From JACCZR01 sp035296565 (GTDB lineage: Bacteria > Actinomycetota > Thermoleophilia > Solirubrobacterales > Thermoleophilaceae), in contig DATHAQ010000036.1 in NCBI GenBank assembly GCA_035296565.1, positions 1 through 13,647 on the forward strand: a DNA stretch of 13,647 nucleotides. The letters run 5' to 3'. This document shows, piece after piece, positions 1-6,791 of this stretch. How positions within the stretch are numbered: position 1 is the first letter of the stretch; each line of letters starts with the position of its first letter. The position numbers and the translations under genes were made by a program. Under the pieces are notes generated by a model. It was not told the origin of the DNA. It was given only the letters and a program-made list of their open reading frames with translations, and ran no database searches.

Positions 1-1
1 C

Positions 2-730
2 AGGCGCCTGCGGGGCATGTGGCAGAACGACCGCAACTACGCGGCCCAGCTAACCGCCGAGCAGCTGGCGGCAGCCTGCGCGGCGTCACCCTCAGTCACG
101 CACACAGACGGGTCGACCGTCGACATCGCAGCGGCCTGCCCGGTGCTGGCCAGCTACGGCAAGACCGGCAACCTCGACGAGCCGGGGGCCTGGCTGTTCA
201 ATCAGTGGGTCCGGCGCGCCCCGGGCTTCACGGCCGGACTGTTCAACGACGCGTTCGATCCGGCCATGCCGCTCACCACACCCTCGAAGCTCAACACCGC
301 CAACCCAGCCGTCCTGCGGGCGCTCGCCGAAGCGGTCAAGGACCTGCGGGACAAGGCCGTCCCCCTGAACGCAACCCTGCGCCAGACCCAGTACGCGCCG
401 CAGTCCAAGCAGATCCCGATCCACGGCTGCGCGGGCTGCTTCCAAAGCATTGTGGCCTCCGACGGCACCCCGGGGATCTTCAACGGCCCCTACGGCCAAG
501 TCGTCCAAGGGTCCTCGCTGGTGCTGACGACGGAGCTGCGTCAGAGCGGCCCGCGAGCCCAGGGCATCCTCACCCACTCGCAGGCCAGCGACCCGACCTC
601 GCCGTGGCACTCGAACATGACGAGCCTGTTCTCCAAGAAGCAGTTGGTCGACCTGCGCTTCACTACGCGCCAGCTCGCGAGGGACAAGGGCGCGCGCCGG
701 ACCCATGTGCCGGGCGCCATGGCTCCGTGA
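2..730 (+). CDS. penicillin acylase family protein, C-terminal part (5' end outside window)
   Basis: The frame is open from the first bases of the window through to TGA at 728-730, so this is the 3' end of a longer gene; the in-frame ATG at 17 is probably internal. The family are N-terminal-nucleophile amidohydrolases of about 700-850 residues that cut amide bonds of beta-lactam side chains, acyl-homoserine lactones or related amides, usually after secretion. What is visible is the distal beta-chain: an IHGCAGCFQS segment near residue 137 (counted from the ATG) and the closing block GILTHSQASDPTSPWHSNM followed by LFSKKQLVDLRFT, which matches the usual penicillin/AHL-acylase C-terminus. The catalytic Ser and the autoprocessing site lie outside the window, so activity and substrate cannot be judged. 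It converges on the minus-strand operon and is separated from it by 484 bases. The last ~15 residues, rich in Arg, align less well with what I expect of the family. Confidence 0.8.
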   Translation, partial: RRLRGMWQNDRNYAAQLTAEQLAAACAASPSVTHTDGSTVDIAAACPVLASYGKTGNLDEPGAWLFNQWVRRAPGFTAGLFNDAFDPAMPLTTPSKLNTANPAVLRALAEAVKDLRDKAVPLNATLRQTQYAPQSKQIPIHGCAGCFQSIVASDGTPGIFNGPYGQVVQGSSLVLTTELRQSGPRAQGILTHSQASDPTSPWHSNMTSLFSKKQLVDLRFTTRQLARDKGARRTHVPGAMAP

Positions 731-751
731 TCTCCGACCCCGGCCCGATCG

Positions 752-786
752 GTCTCGCTTCAAAGGGCATCGCGCAGTCTCGCTTC
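752..786. repeat. 10-base direct repeat pair GTCTCGCTTC
   Basis: Exact copies of GTCTCGCTTC lie at 752-761 and 777-786, 25 bases start to start, just after the acylase stop codon. A pair like this could be a protein-binding site or chance in GC-rich DNA. No function can be assigned. Confidence 0.4.
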
Positions 787-834
787 GCGCCGACGGGCGT
801 TGGCACGGCTGCTCAGCGCCAACGCCAATTTCAT
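760..834 (-). CDS. possible 24-residue basic peptide (doubtful)
   Basis: On the minus strand an ATG at 834-832 is followed by 23 further codons and TGA at 762-760. A purine-rich stretch, AAGGAAG, lies about five bases upstream of the ATG and would serve as a ribosome binding site. The peptide has a short hydrophobic start (MKLALAL) and then an Arg/Ala-rich tail. I recognise no family. The same frame is open further upstream through the tRNA-like region, so the reading may be accidental. It lies between the acylase stop and the inverted-repeat arms. It could be a leader peptide, the start of a lost gene, or nothing. Confidence 0.15.
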   Translation of the reverse strand: MKLALALSSRANARRREARLRDAL

Positions 835-850
835 TGCCACTTCCTTGTCT

Positions 851-929
851 AAATACCCGCAAATTCGCGGCAATTCCTGGAAGGCAATCGTGGTACCCGT
901 CGGCAGAATGCCCTGATTTGCAGGTATTT
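851..929. repeat. imperfect inverted repeat, arms at 851-864 and 916-929
   Basis: The left arm AAATACCCGCAAAT (851-864) and right arm ATTTGCAGGTATTT (916-929) are reverse complements at 13 of 14 positions, with one C-A mismatch and a 51-base spacer. Each arm is also followed, in the same orientation, by similar sequence (TCGCGGCAATTCCTGGAAG and TCGGGGCGTTCTGGGAAAG), so there is a looser direct repeat as well. The right arm ends directly before the tRNA-like remnant. The spacing is too wide for a simple operator. Arm-type recombinase sites or a large RNA hairpin are possible. Confidence 0.5.
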
Positions 930-935
930 CGGGGC

Positions 936-1000
936 GTTCTGGGAAAGAGTGCAACTGCTTGCCATGCAGAAGGTCGAGGGTTCGAATCCCTTCAGCCGCT
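936..1000 (+). pseudogene. tRNA-Gly(GCC)-like gene lacking its 5' acceptor strand
   Basis: The 3' part of a tRNA is readable. The T-arm has stem GAGGG (976-980), loop TTCGAAT (981-987) and stem CCCTT (988-992). The acceptor 3' strand CAGCCGC (993-999) and discriminator T (1000) follow. The anticodon loop TTGCCAT (959-965) presents GCC, closed by CTGC/GCAG; the fifth pair is an A-A mismatch, and the spacing from the D-arm is longer than canonical. A weak D-arm can be drawn with GTTC (936-939) and GAGT (947-950), using G-U pairs. No 5' strand complementary to CAGCCGC occurs where it should (about 927-933), so the molecule cannot fold fully. No CCA is encoded. It is either a decayed tRNA-Gly or the 3' copy left at one end of an element integrated into tRNA-Gly. 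Confidence 0.6.
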
Positions 1001-1005
1001 CTCAG

Positions 1006-1030
1006 AAAGGGCTGCATTGCAGGTCTTTTT
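1006..1030 (+). terminator. hairpin plus T-run, terminator-like
   Basis: Positions 1006-1015 (AAAGGGCTGC) can pair with 1019-1028 (GCAGGTCTTT) with a three-base loop. There is one G-G mismatch and one G-U pair, and a run of five T at 1026-1030. It lies six bases after the tRNA-like remnant, where a tRNA terminator would be expected. Read on the minus strand the hairpin is followed by CCCTTTCT, so it might also stop transcription coming from lpdA, about 185 bases away. Confidence 0.4.
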
Positions 1031-1117
1031 CGTTGTCGCAGTCGGCTGGTGCGTCTGCGTCGCCGGACAATCTTCTGACAATGGCGCCAGAAGGCCGTAG
1101 TTCGCGATGGGTTGCGA

Positions 1118-1184
1118 GGGCTCGCCGGCGCGCGTAAGTGAGGACGCAGGATGGGTGATCACGCTTGACCTCGAAGGCGAGCCC
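1118..1184. repeat. 9-base perfect inverted repeat, 49-base spacer
   Basis: GGGCTCGCC (1118-1126) is matched by GGCGAGCCC (1176-1184). The spacer contains the 8-base palindrome GTGATCAC (1155-1162). The repeat lies 31 bases beyond the lpdA stop, at the end of the minus-strand operon. It could shape the 3' end of the operon transcript or be a protein-binding site. No T-run follows on either strand, so it is not a standard intrinsic terminator. Confidence 0.35.
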
Positions 1185-1214
1185 ATGGATGCAAGGTGTT
1201 GCGCTCGGGCGCGG

Positions 1215-2639
1215 TCACCTCGGCGCCGCTGCGCCCGCCGCGTGAATGGGGTGGCCGAGCAGCAGCTCGGCGGCCTCATGCACGCTCTCACTCATGGTGG
1301 GGTGCGGATGAATCGTGGCCGCCAGGTCCTCGGGGGAGGCCATCAGCTCGATGGCCAGCGTCGCCCCGGCCACGAGCTCGCTGGCATGCGGCCCCACGAC
1401 GTGCAGGCCCACGACCCGGTCGACGGCGGCGTCCACCACCAGGCGGGTGAAGCCCGCGGTCGCTCCGAGCGTCGCCGCCCGGCCCGAGGCCGCCAGCGGG
1501 AAGGTGGCGCTGCGCGCGTCGATCCCGTCCGCGCGCGCCTCGGCCTCGCTCAGGCCGGCGGTGCCGATCTCGGGGTCGGTGAAGATGACCGCCGGGATCG
1601 CCGCCGGGTCGAAGGCGGCCGGCCGGCCGCTCAGCGCCTCGGCCGCCACGACCCCTTCGGCGCTCGCCTTGTGGGCGAGCGCCGGGCCGGCCACCACGTC
1701 GCCGATCGCGGCCACCCGGCCGGTCGCTCGGAGGTCGTCGCCCACCGGGACGAGGCCGTCGGGGCCGACGGGCACGCCGGCGGCGTCGAGCCCGAGGTCG
1801 TCCGTGTTTGGCACGCGGCCCACCGCGACCACGACACGCTCAGCCGCCACGGAGTGCTCGCCGTCGCCATCGCGCACCACGAGCTGCCCGCCCTCGAGCC
1901 GCTCGGCCGTGCTGGCCAGGCGCAGGTCCACCCCGCGCGCCCGCAGCCGACGGACGACCGGGGCGGTCAGGGATGCGTCGACGCTCGGCAGCACCCGCTC
2001 GAGCGCCTCGACCACCGTGACCCGCGTACCGAGCTTGGCGAAGGCGGTCCCCAGCTCGAGGCCGATGTAGCCGGCCCCGACGACGGCCATGCTCGACGGA
2101 ACCTCGGCGAGCGCCAGCGCCCCCGTCGAATCGAGCACGCGCTCGCCGTCGAACGGAAGCTGGGGCAGCTCGACCGGCCGCGAGCCCGTGGCCACTATCG
2201 CCTGCTCGAACTCGAAGAAGCGCGCCTGCCCCTCTGCGGTGCGAACGGCCACGCGGTCAGGTCGATTGAAGCGCGCGCGGCCGTGGACCACCGTCACGTT
2301 GCCGGCGGAGAGCAGCCGGCCGACCGAGCCGGCGAGGCCGAGGCACAGGCGCTCGCGCCAGGCCTGGAAGCGCTCGAGTGACACGCGTACCCCTTCGACC
2401 TCGAGCCCCATGTCGCCCATGCCGCGGACGCGCTCGGCCGTGGCCGCAAGCTCGATCAGCGCCTTGCTCGGGATGCAGCCCACCTGCAGGCAGACCCCGC
2501 CAAGCCCTTCCGGCCCGGCCTCGTCGACCAGCGTGACCCGACGGCCGAGCTGCGCGGCGCGAATCGCCGCCACGTAGCCGCCCGGTCCGCCGCCGAGCAC
2601 CAGCAGGTCGGCGGACTCCGCGAGCTCGCCGACGACCAT
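1215..2639 (-). CDS. lpdA: dihydrolipoyl dehydrogenase (E3)
   Basis: This is the FAD enzyme that reoxidises dihydrolipoamide on E2 and passes electrons to NAD+. The protein has 474 residues, the usual length. The N-terminus MVVGELAESADLLVLGGGPGG resembles Gram-positive PdhD proteins; GGGPGGYVAA (16-25) is the FAD dinucleotide fold. The redox disulfide is in GGVCLQVGCIPSK (47-59), with Cys50 and Cys55. A second nucleotide fold, AVVGAGYIGLELG, binds NAD. The C-terminal HPHPTMSE (444-451) supplies the catalytic His446 and Glu451. All key residues are present. The ATG at 2639 shares one base with the E2 stop (TGATG), which fixes the start and implies coupled translation. It is the last gene of the operon. 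Several E3 copies per genome are common, and this one is presumably dedicated to the adjacent complex. Confidence 0.97.
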   Translation of the reverse strand: MVVGELAESADLLVLGGGPGGYVAAIRAAQLGRRVTLVDEAGPEGLGGVCLQVGCIPSKALIELAATAERVRGMGDMGLEVEGVRVSLERFQAWRERLCLGLAGSVGRLLSAGNVTVVHGRARFNRPDRVAVRTAEGQARFFEFEQAIVATGSRPVELPQLPFDGERVLDSTGALALAEVPSSMAVVGAGYIGLELGTAFAKLGTRVTVVEALERVLPSVDASLTAPVVRRLRARGVDLRLASTAERLEGGQLVVRDGDGEHSVAAERVVVAVGRVPNTDDLGLDAAGVPVGPDGLVPVGDDLRATGRVAAIGDVVAGPALAHKASAEGVVAAEALSGRPAAFDPAAIPAVIFTDPEIGTAGLSEAEARADGIDARSATFPLAASGRAATLGATAGFTRLVVDAAVDRVVGLHVVGPHASELVAGATLAIELMASPEDLAATIHPHPTMSESVHEAAELLLGHPIHAAGAAAPR

Positions 2640-3946
2640 CAGCTGAGGTCCTTGAAGATCTGCAGCGGCTCCTCGAGCAGCGTCACTACCCGCGAGACGA
2701 AGGCGCCGAGCGTGTCACCGTCGAGCACCCTGTGATCGCCGGAGACCGAGAGCGCGCAGACGGGCCGCACGCGCGGCTCCCCGCCGACGGGCACCACCCG
2801 GTCGCGGATGGCCCCGATCCCGAGGTTCGCCACCTGGGGCGGCTGGATGATCGGAGTGCCCAGCCAGACCCCCAGGCCGCCGAAGTTGTTGACCGTGAAC
2901 GTCGCCCCCCGCAGCTGCCCGGGCTCGAGCCGGCGTTCGCGGGCGGCGCGAGCCAGCGCGGCGATCTCGAGCGCAAGCTCGCCCACCGAGCGCCGGTCGG
3001 CGTCCGCCACCACGGGGACCATCAGCCCGTCGGGGGTCGCGGTGGCCACCCCGAGGTGCACCTGGCGATGCAGCGCGATCTCCTCGCGCTCCATGTCGAT
3101 CGACGCGTTCACGTAGGGATGATCGGCGAGCGCGCGCACCGCCGCGGCGGCGATGAGAGGCGTCGGCGTGAGCGCGCGCGCGAGCTCCTCCTGGCCGCGC
3201 TCGGTGGCCCGCCGGCGCAGCGCATCGCGCGCCTCGATCAGGCGGCCCGCGTCGACCTCGCGGTAGTCGATGATGTGCGGGATCTCGTGCCAGGCACGGG
3301 TCAGCGTCTGGGCGATCGCGCGCCGCACCCCCCGGAGCCGGACCACGTCGCCGGGTCGGGAGGGCGCGGCGGTGGGCCGGGCCGGGACCGAGGGAGCCGA
3401 TGGCGGGGCGACCGCCGCACCGGGCGCGGCGGGGTCGGCGGGGGGCGCTGCGCCGGCGGGCGCAGACGCAGCCGCTGCCCGCTCTACGTCCTCGCGCAGG
3501 ATGCGGCCCTGCGGCCCGCTGGCGGCCACGATGGCGAGGTCGACTCCGAGCTCGCGAGCGCGGCGGCGGGTCGCCGGCGCGGCGAGGGGCCGCCCAGCCG
3601 CCCGCGGCGCGGTCACCGGAGCCGCCGGCACCGGGGCGGACTGCAGCGGCTCCGTCGCGGTGGCGGGAGCGGGGGCGCCGGCACCGTCGCCGTCGGGCTC
3701 GATGACCACCAGCACTTCGCCGACGGCCAGGCGGTGGCCCGTCGGCGCGCACAGCTCCGCGATCACGCCGGCGGCCGGACAGGGGATGACCACCACCGCC
3801 TTGTCGGTCTGGACCTCCACGAGCTCCTGGTGCTCGCGCACCCGGTCGCCCACGGCCACCCGCCACTCGAGTATCTCCGCGGCGTCGATGCCCTCGCCTA
3901 TGTCGGGCAGGCAGAAGCGGACGGCGCTGGAGGCATCCGGGCTCAG
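2639..3946 (-). CDS. 2-oxoacid dehydrogenase E2, lipoyl acyltransferase (start uncertain)
   Basis: E2 is the core of the complex: it carries the acyl group on lipoyl-lysine and transfers it to CoA. Domains, counted from the in-frame GTG at 3859 (406 residues): lipoyl domain 1-54 with the lipoylation motif VQTDKAVVV (Lys20); Pro/Ala linker; peripheral-subunit-binding domain about 94-128; second Pro/Ala linker; catalytic domain about 172-406 with SGDHRVLDG (His376, Asp380). The GTG start would cut the lipoyl domain. Upstream codons in the same frame read VRFCLPDIGEGIDAAEILEW, the true domain start, back to a CTG at 3946 that overlaps the E1-beta stop as CTGA. No ATG, GTG or TTG lies in this stretch. 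An ATG at 3936, ten bases after the E1-beta stop, is out of frame by one base. Either CTG is used, or one base is missing near 3923-3935. Pyruvate versus branched-chain specificity cannot be told. Confidence 0.9.
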   Translation of the reverse strand: MSPDASSAVRFCLPDIGEGIDAAEILEWRVAVGDRVREHQELVEVQTDKAVVVIPCPAAGVIAELCAPTGHRLAVGEVLVVIEPDGDGAGAPAPATATEPLQSAPVPAAPVTAPRAAGRPLAAPATRRRARELGVDLAIVAASGPQGRILREDVERAAAASAPAGAAPPADPAAPGAAVAPPSAPSVPARPTAAPSRPGDVVRLRGVRRAIAQTLTRAWHEIPHIIDYREVDAGRLIEARDALRRRATERGQEELARALTPTPLIAAAAVRALADHPYVNASIDMEREEIALHRQVHLGVATATPDGLMVPVVADADRRSVGELALEIAALARAARERRLEPGQLRGATFTVNNFGGLGVWLGTPIIQPPQVANLGIGAIRDRVVPVGGEPRVRPVCALSVSGDHRVLDGDTLGAFVSRVVTLLEEPLQIFKDLS

Positions 3947-4926
3947 GGCGCGGCTCCCACTACCTGCCGGATGCCGGCGAGCACACGCTCGACCGAGGGC
4001 ACGTAGAGTCCCTCCACCGACGCGATCGGGTACGGCGTGTCGGGTGCCGCAATCCGGCCGATCGGTGCTTCGAGGGACCAGAACGCCTCCTCCTGGATCG
4101 TCGCCACCACCTCGGCGCCGAAGCCGCTCGTAAGGGTGGCCTCGTGGACCACGAGCGCGCGCCCGCAGGCGGCCGCCGCCTCGCGGAGAGCCTCGGTGTC
4201 GAGCGGGACGAGGCTGCGCAGGTCGAGCACCCGGGCGGAGATGCCCTCCTCGGCGGCCTGCGCGGCGGCGCGCTCGGCCACCACCACGGCGGCGCTCCAG
4301 GCCACGACGACCACGTCGTCGCCCTCGCGTGCTGTCCGGGCGGTCCCGAGCGGCACCGTGTACTCGTACTCGGGCACCTCGTCCCTGATGAGCCGGTAGC
4401 CGCGCAACGGCTCGCAGAAGAGCACGGGGTCGGGATCGCGTATCGCCTCCAGGAGCATGCCCTTGGCGTCGCGAGCGGTCGCGGGCATGACCACCTTGAG
4501 CCCTGCGGCGCCCGCGTACTTCGCCTCGTGGGCGTCCGAGTGGAGCTCCGGCGTACGCACGTTGCCGCCAAAGGGCGCGCGGATCACGATCGGCATCGGC
4601 ACGCGGCCCTGCGAGCGAAAGCGCATCCGAGCCACCTGGCCCTCGATCTGGTGGAAGGCCTGGCTGCCGAAGCCGAGGAACTGAAGCTCGGGGATCGGGA
4701 CCAGCCCGCTGCAGGCCATGCCCACAGCCGAGCCGACGATGACGGCCTCGGCCAGCGGCATGTCGACGACGCGCTCCTCGCCGAAGCGCTCCTGCAGCCC
4801 GTCCGTGGCGCGGAAGACCCCTCCGTTGACGCCGATGTCCTGGCCCAGGAGCATGATCCGCTCGTCGCGTGCCATCTCGTCGGCGAGGCCCGAGCGAATC
4901 GCCTCGACCATGTTGAGGACCGCCAT
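3943..4926 (-). CDS. 2-oxoacid dehydrogenase E1 component, beta subunit
   Basis: This is the second half of the thiamine-diphosphate decarboxylase that takes a 2-oxoacid, releases CO2 and acylates the lipoyl group of E2. The protein has 327 residues, the normal length. Recognisable blocks are GQDIGVNGGVF (28-38), VVDMPLAEAVIVGSAVGMA (53-71) with the conserved Glu60 that contacts the thiamine ring, RAPFGGNVRTPELHSDAHEA (116-135), and the C-terminal transketolase domain with LDLRSLVPLD. The ATG at 4926 shares one base with the stop of E1-alpha (TGATG). Both pyruvate- and branched-chain-type E1-beta proteins share these motifs, so I give no pdhB or bkd symbol. It functions as an alpha2beta2 heterotetramer with the upstream gene product in the cytoplasm. 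Confidence 0.95.
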   Translation of the reverse strand: MAVLNMVEAIRSGLADEMARDERIMLLGQDIGVNGGVFRATDGLQERFGEERVVDMPLAEAVIVGSAVGMACSGLVPIPELQFLGFGSQAFHQIEGQVARMRFRSQGRVPMPIVIRAPFGGNVRTPELHSDAHEAKYAGAAGLKVVMPATARDAKGMLLEAIRDPDPVLFCEPLRGYRLIRDEVPEYEYTVPLGTARTAREGDDVVVVAWSAAVVVAERAAAQAAEEGISARVLDLRSLVPLDTEALREAAAACGRALVVHEATLTSGFGAEVVATIQEEAFWSLEAPIGRIAAPDTPYPIASVEGLYVPSVERVLAGIRQVVGAAP

Positions 4927-6005
4927 CAGCCCTCTCCGGTGGCCGCCGCGCGCTGCTCGATCACGCGAGGGGGCGGGTTGGCGTAGACGTGGTCGAAGAC
5001 CGCGTCTACGCCGGGAGCCGGCCCGCCCTCGACGTCGGCCACGGCGGCGTCGATCTCGGCCTCGACCTGCGCCCGCAGCGCCTCCTCGGAGGCCGCGTCC
5101 ACGAGGCCGCGAGCGGTGAGGTAGCGGCGCACGCGGTCGACGGGATCGAACTCGCGGCGGCGCTCGAGCTCGGCGGGGTCGACGTAGCGAGTCGGGTCGT
5201 CGGAGGTGTTGTGCGGCCCCATGCGGTAGGTGCGGGCCTCGATTAGCGTCGGTCCCTCGCCGGCCCGCGCCCGCTCGACCGCGCGCGCGGTCGCGTCGTG
5301 GACGGCGAAGAGGTCGTTGCCGTCGACCAGCTCGCCCGGGAACCCGACACCGCTCGCCCGCGCCGCCAGGCTGGCCGCGGCCGTCTGCTTGGACACGGGC
5401 GTGGAGATCGCCCAGCCGTTGTTCTTGAGCAGGAAGATCACCGGCGCGCGCCGGACGCCGGCCAGGTTCATCGCCTCGTGCGCGTCGCCCTCGGAGGAGG
5501 CGCCTTCGCCGAAGAAGACGAGCACCACGCCGTCCGAGCCCTGGTGGCGCAGGCCCCAGGCCAGCCCGACCGCGTGCGGGATCTGTGCCGCCAGCGAGAT
5601 CTGATAGGGGAGCACGCGGACACCCTCGCCCATGTCATTGCCCGCAGGGTCGCCGACGAAGTAGCGGAGCGCGCGACGGAGGTCGTAGCCCTGACGCAGC
5701 ATCGCCGGCAGCTCGCGGTACTGGGGCACCACCCAGTCGCGGCCCGGGTCGAGCGCCCACGACGAGCCGATGACCGCTGCCTCCTCGCCGTTGACGGGCG
5801 AGAACGTGCCGAGCCGGCCCTGGCGCTGCAGCGAGAACGCGCGCTCGTCGAACGTGCGCGAGAACACCATCATCCTCCAGGCGGACAGCAGCGCTTCGTC
5901 GTTGAGGGCCTCCGCCGCCCCGTCCGGGAGCGTGCCGTCGGGGGACAGCAGCTGCCGGGGCTCGGCGACGCCGCCTGCGGTGCCGGCGATCATAGATGCA
6001 TCCAT
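4926..6005 (-). CDS. 2-oxoacid dehydrogenase E1 component, alpha subunit
   Basis: This is the thiamine-diphosphate-binding half of E1. The protein has 359 residues. The cofactor/Mg motif runs from GEGASSEGD (166-174) to NNGWAIS (195-201). The regulatory or phosphate-binding loop is RMGPHNTSDDPTRY (261-274). RTFDERAFSLQRQGRLGTF (50-68) and NGEEAAVIG resemble bacterial PdhA proteins. GEG in place of the commoner GDG, and the GDAHEAMNLAG context, recall branched-chain 2-oxoacid dehydrogenases. Substrate is therefore open: pyruvate, branched-chain, or a pathway-specific 2-oxoacid. Two starts are possible. ATG 6005 has GGAGG touching it with no spacer. ATG 5993 gives residue 5 as start, overlaps the SDR stop as ATGA, and leaves a 12-base gap to that GGAGG. 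I kept the longer form. It is followed without a gap by E1-beta. Confidence 0.93.
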   Translation of the reverse strand: MDASMIAGTAGGVAEPRQLLSPDGTLPDGAAEALNDEALLSAWRMMVFSRTFDERAFSLQRQGRLGTFSPVNGEEAAVIGSSWALDPGRDWVVPQYRELPAMLRQGYDLRRALRYFVGDPAGNDMGEGVRVLPYQISLAAQIPHAVGLAWGLRHQGSDGVVLVFFGEGASSEGDAHEAMNLAGVRRAPVIFLLKNNGWAISTPVSKQTAAASLAARASGVGFPGELVDGNDLFAVHDATARAVERARAGEGPTLIEARTYRMGPHNTSDDPTRYVDPAELERRREFDPVDRVRRYLTARGLVDAASEEALRAQVEAEIDAAVADVEGGPAPGVDAVFDHVYANPPPRVIEQRAAATGEG

Positions 6006-6791
6006 CCTCCATCACCTACCCAGCCGCCGTCCACCAGCACACTCGAGCCGGTGATGTAGGAGGCCTCGCCGGAGGCCACGAAGGCGACCACCCGGGCCAC
6101 CTCCTCGGGCTCGGCCAGCCGGCGGAGCGGGGTGCGAGCGGCGATCTCCTCGGCCGTGAACCCTCCCGTGGCCATCGTCTTCGCCAGCAGATCGGTGGCC
6201 ACGTAGCCGGGCGCCACCGAGACGACGCGCACGCCGCGGGGCGACCACTCGGCGGCGAGGGCCTTGGTCAGGCCCTCGAGACCGTGCTTGGCCGCGCTGT
6301 AGGCGGCGCGGCTCGCGAGCCCGACGTGCCCCGCGAGCGAGGAGATGTTGACGATGACCCCGTCCCCGCGCGCGAGCATGACCCGCGCCGCGGCCGCCGC
6401 GCACGCGAACGGTGTCACCAGGTCGAGCTCGACGATGCGCCGGAAGTCCTCCGGCGCGAGCGTCTCCGAGGCGGCGAAGAGCCCGGCGCCCGCGTTGTTC
6501 ACGAGGATGTCCAGCCCGCCGAGCTCGGCCACGGCGTGGTCGACAGGGCGTCCGCGGCGCCCGGGTCGGTCAGCTCCAGCGACACCCCCGTGGCCTGGCC
6601 GCCGGTGGCGGCGAGGGCGTCCGCGGCGGCGGCCGCGCGGCCGGGATCGCGGGAGGTGACGAGCACGTGCGCCCCGCGCCGGGCCAGCTCCTGGGCGACC
6701 GCGCGGCCGATCCCGGAGGACCCCCCGGTGACGACCGCCGCGCGGCCGGCGAGGGCGTCCGCGGCGGTGGCGGTCAGCGGCGGGCCCTCAT
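5990..6791 (-). pseudogene. SDR family NAD(P)-dependent oxidoreductase, frame-disrupted
   Basis: Two frames together make one short-chain dehydrogenase of about 267 residues. Frame A (about 6777 down to 6545) encodes the cofactor fold, AAVVTGGSSGIGRAVAQELA, and goes on through a TDPGAADAL segment. Frame B (6544 down to 5990) continues with VDHAVAELGGLDILVNNAG, the catalytic Ser in VNISSLAG, the YSAAKHG Tyr and Lys, VAPGYVATDLL and the terminal ITGSSVLVDGGW. The switch sits at about 6544/6545, where one extra base would restore ...ADALVDHAV.... The likely start, ATG 6791, overlaps the stop of the upstream hydrolase gene as ATGA, but it too is one base out of frame with A; CTG 6777 is the only in-frame alternative. 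All catalytic residues survive, so a sequencing deletion is as likely as true inactivation. The role is presumably oxidation of a hydroxyl to a ketone. The gene overlaps E1-alpha by up to 16 bases. Confidence 0.85.

Larger units (their letters stand above)
731..1214. other. intergenic region between convergent genes, AT-richer, with repeats and a tRNA-like remnant
   Basis: This 484-base gap lies between the acylase stop and the lpdA stop. Positions ~820-1040 are clearly less GC-rich than both flanks. In order it holds a 10-base direct repeat, a possible 24-codon minus-strand reading frame, a 14-base imperfect inverted repeat, a tRNA-Gly-like 3' portion, a terminator-like hairpin and a 9-base perfect inverted repeat. 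I see no integrase or transposase gene here. The arrangement, with a partial tRNA next to repeated arms and a base-composition change, is what an integration or excision scar would look like, but a decayed tRNA locus explains it equally well. Reading frames that cross the tRNA-like part are translation artefacts. Confidence 0.6.

Noticed and set aside
760..1137. Open frames reading through the tRNA-like region on both strands (GIRTLDLLHGK-type and VEGSNPFSRS-type translations)
   Set aside because: Such peptides are typical translations of tRNA T-arm and anticodon sequence, not proteins.
1107..2381. Long plus-strand open frame opposite lpdA
   Set aside because: It is Arg/His/Gly-rich with no family signature and exists because of high GC on the strand opposite a certain E3 gene.
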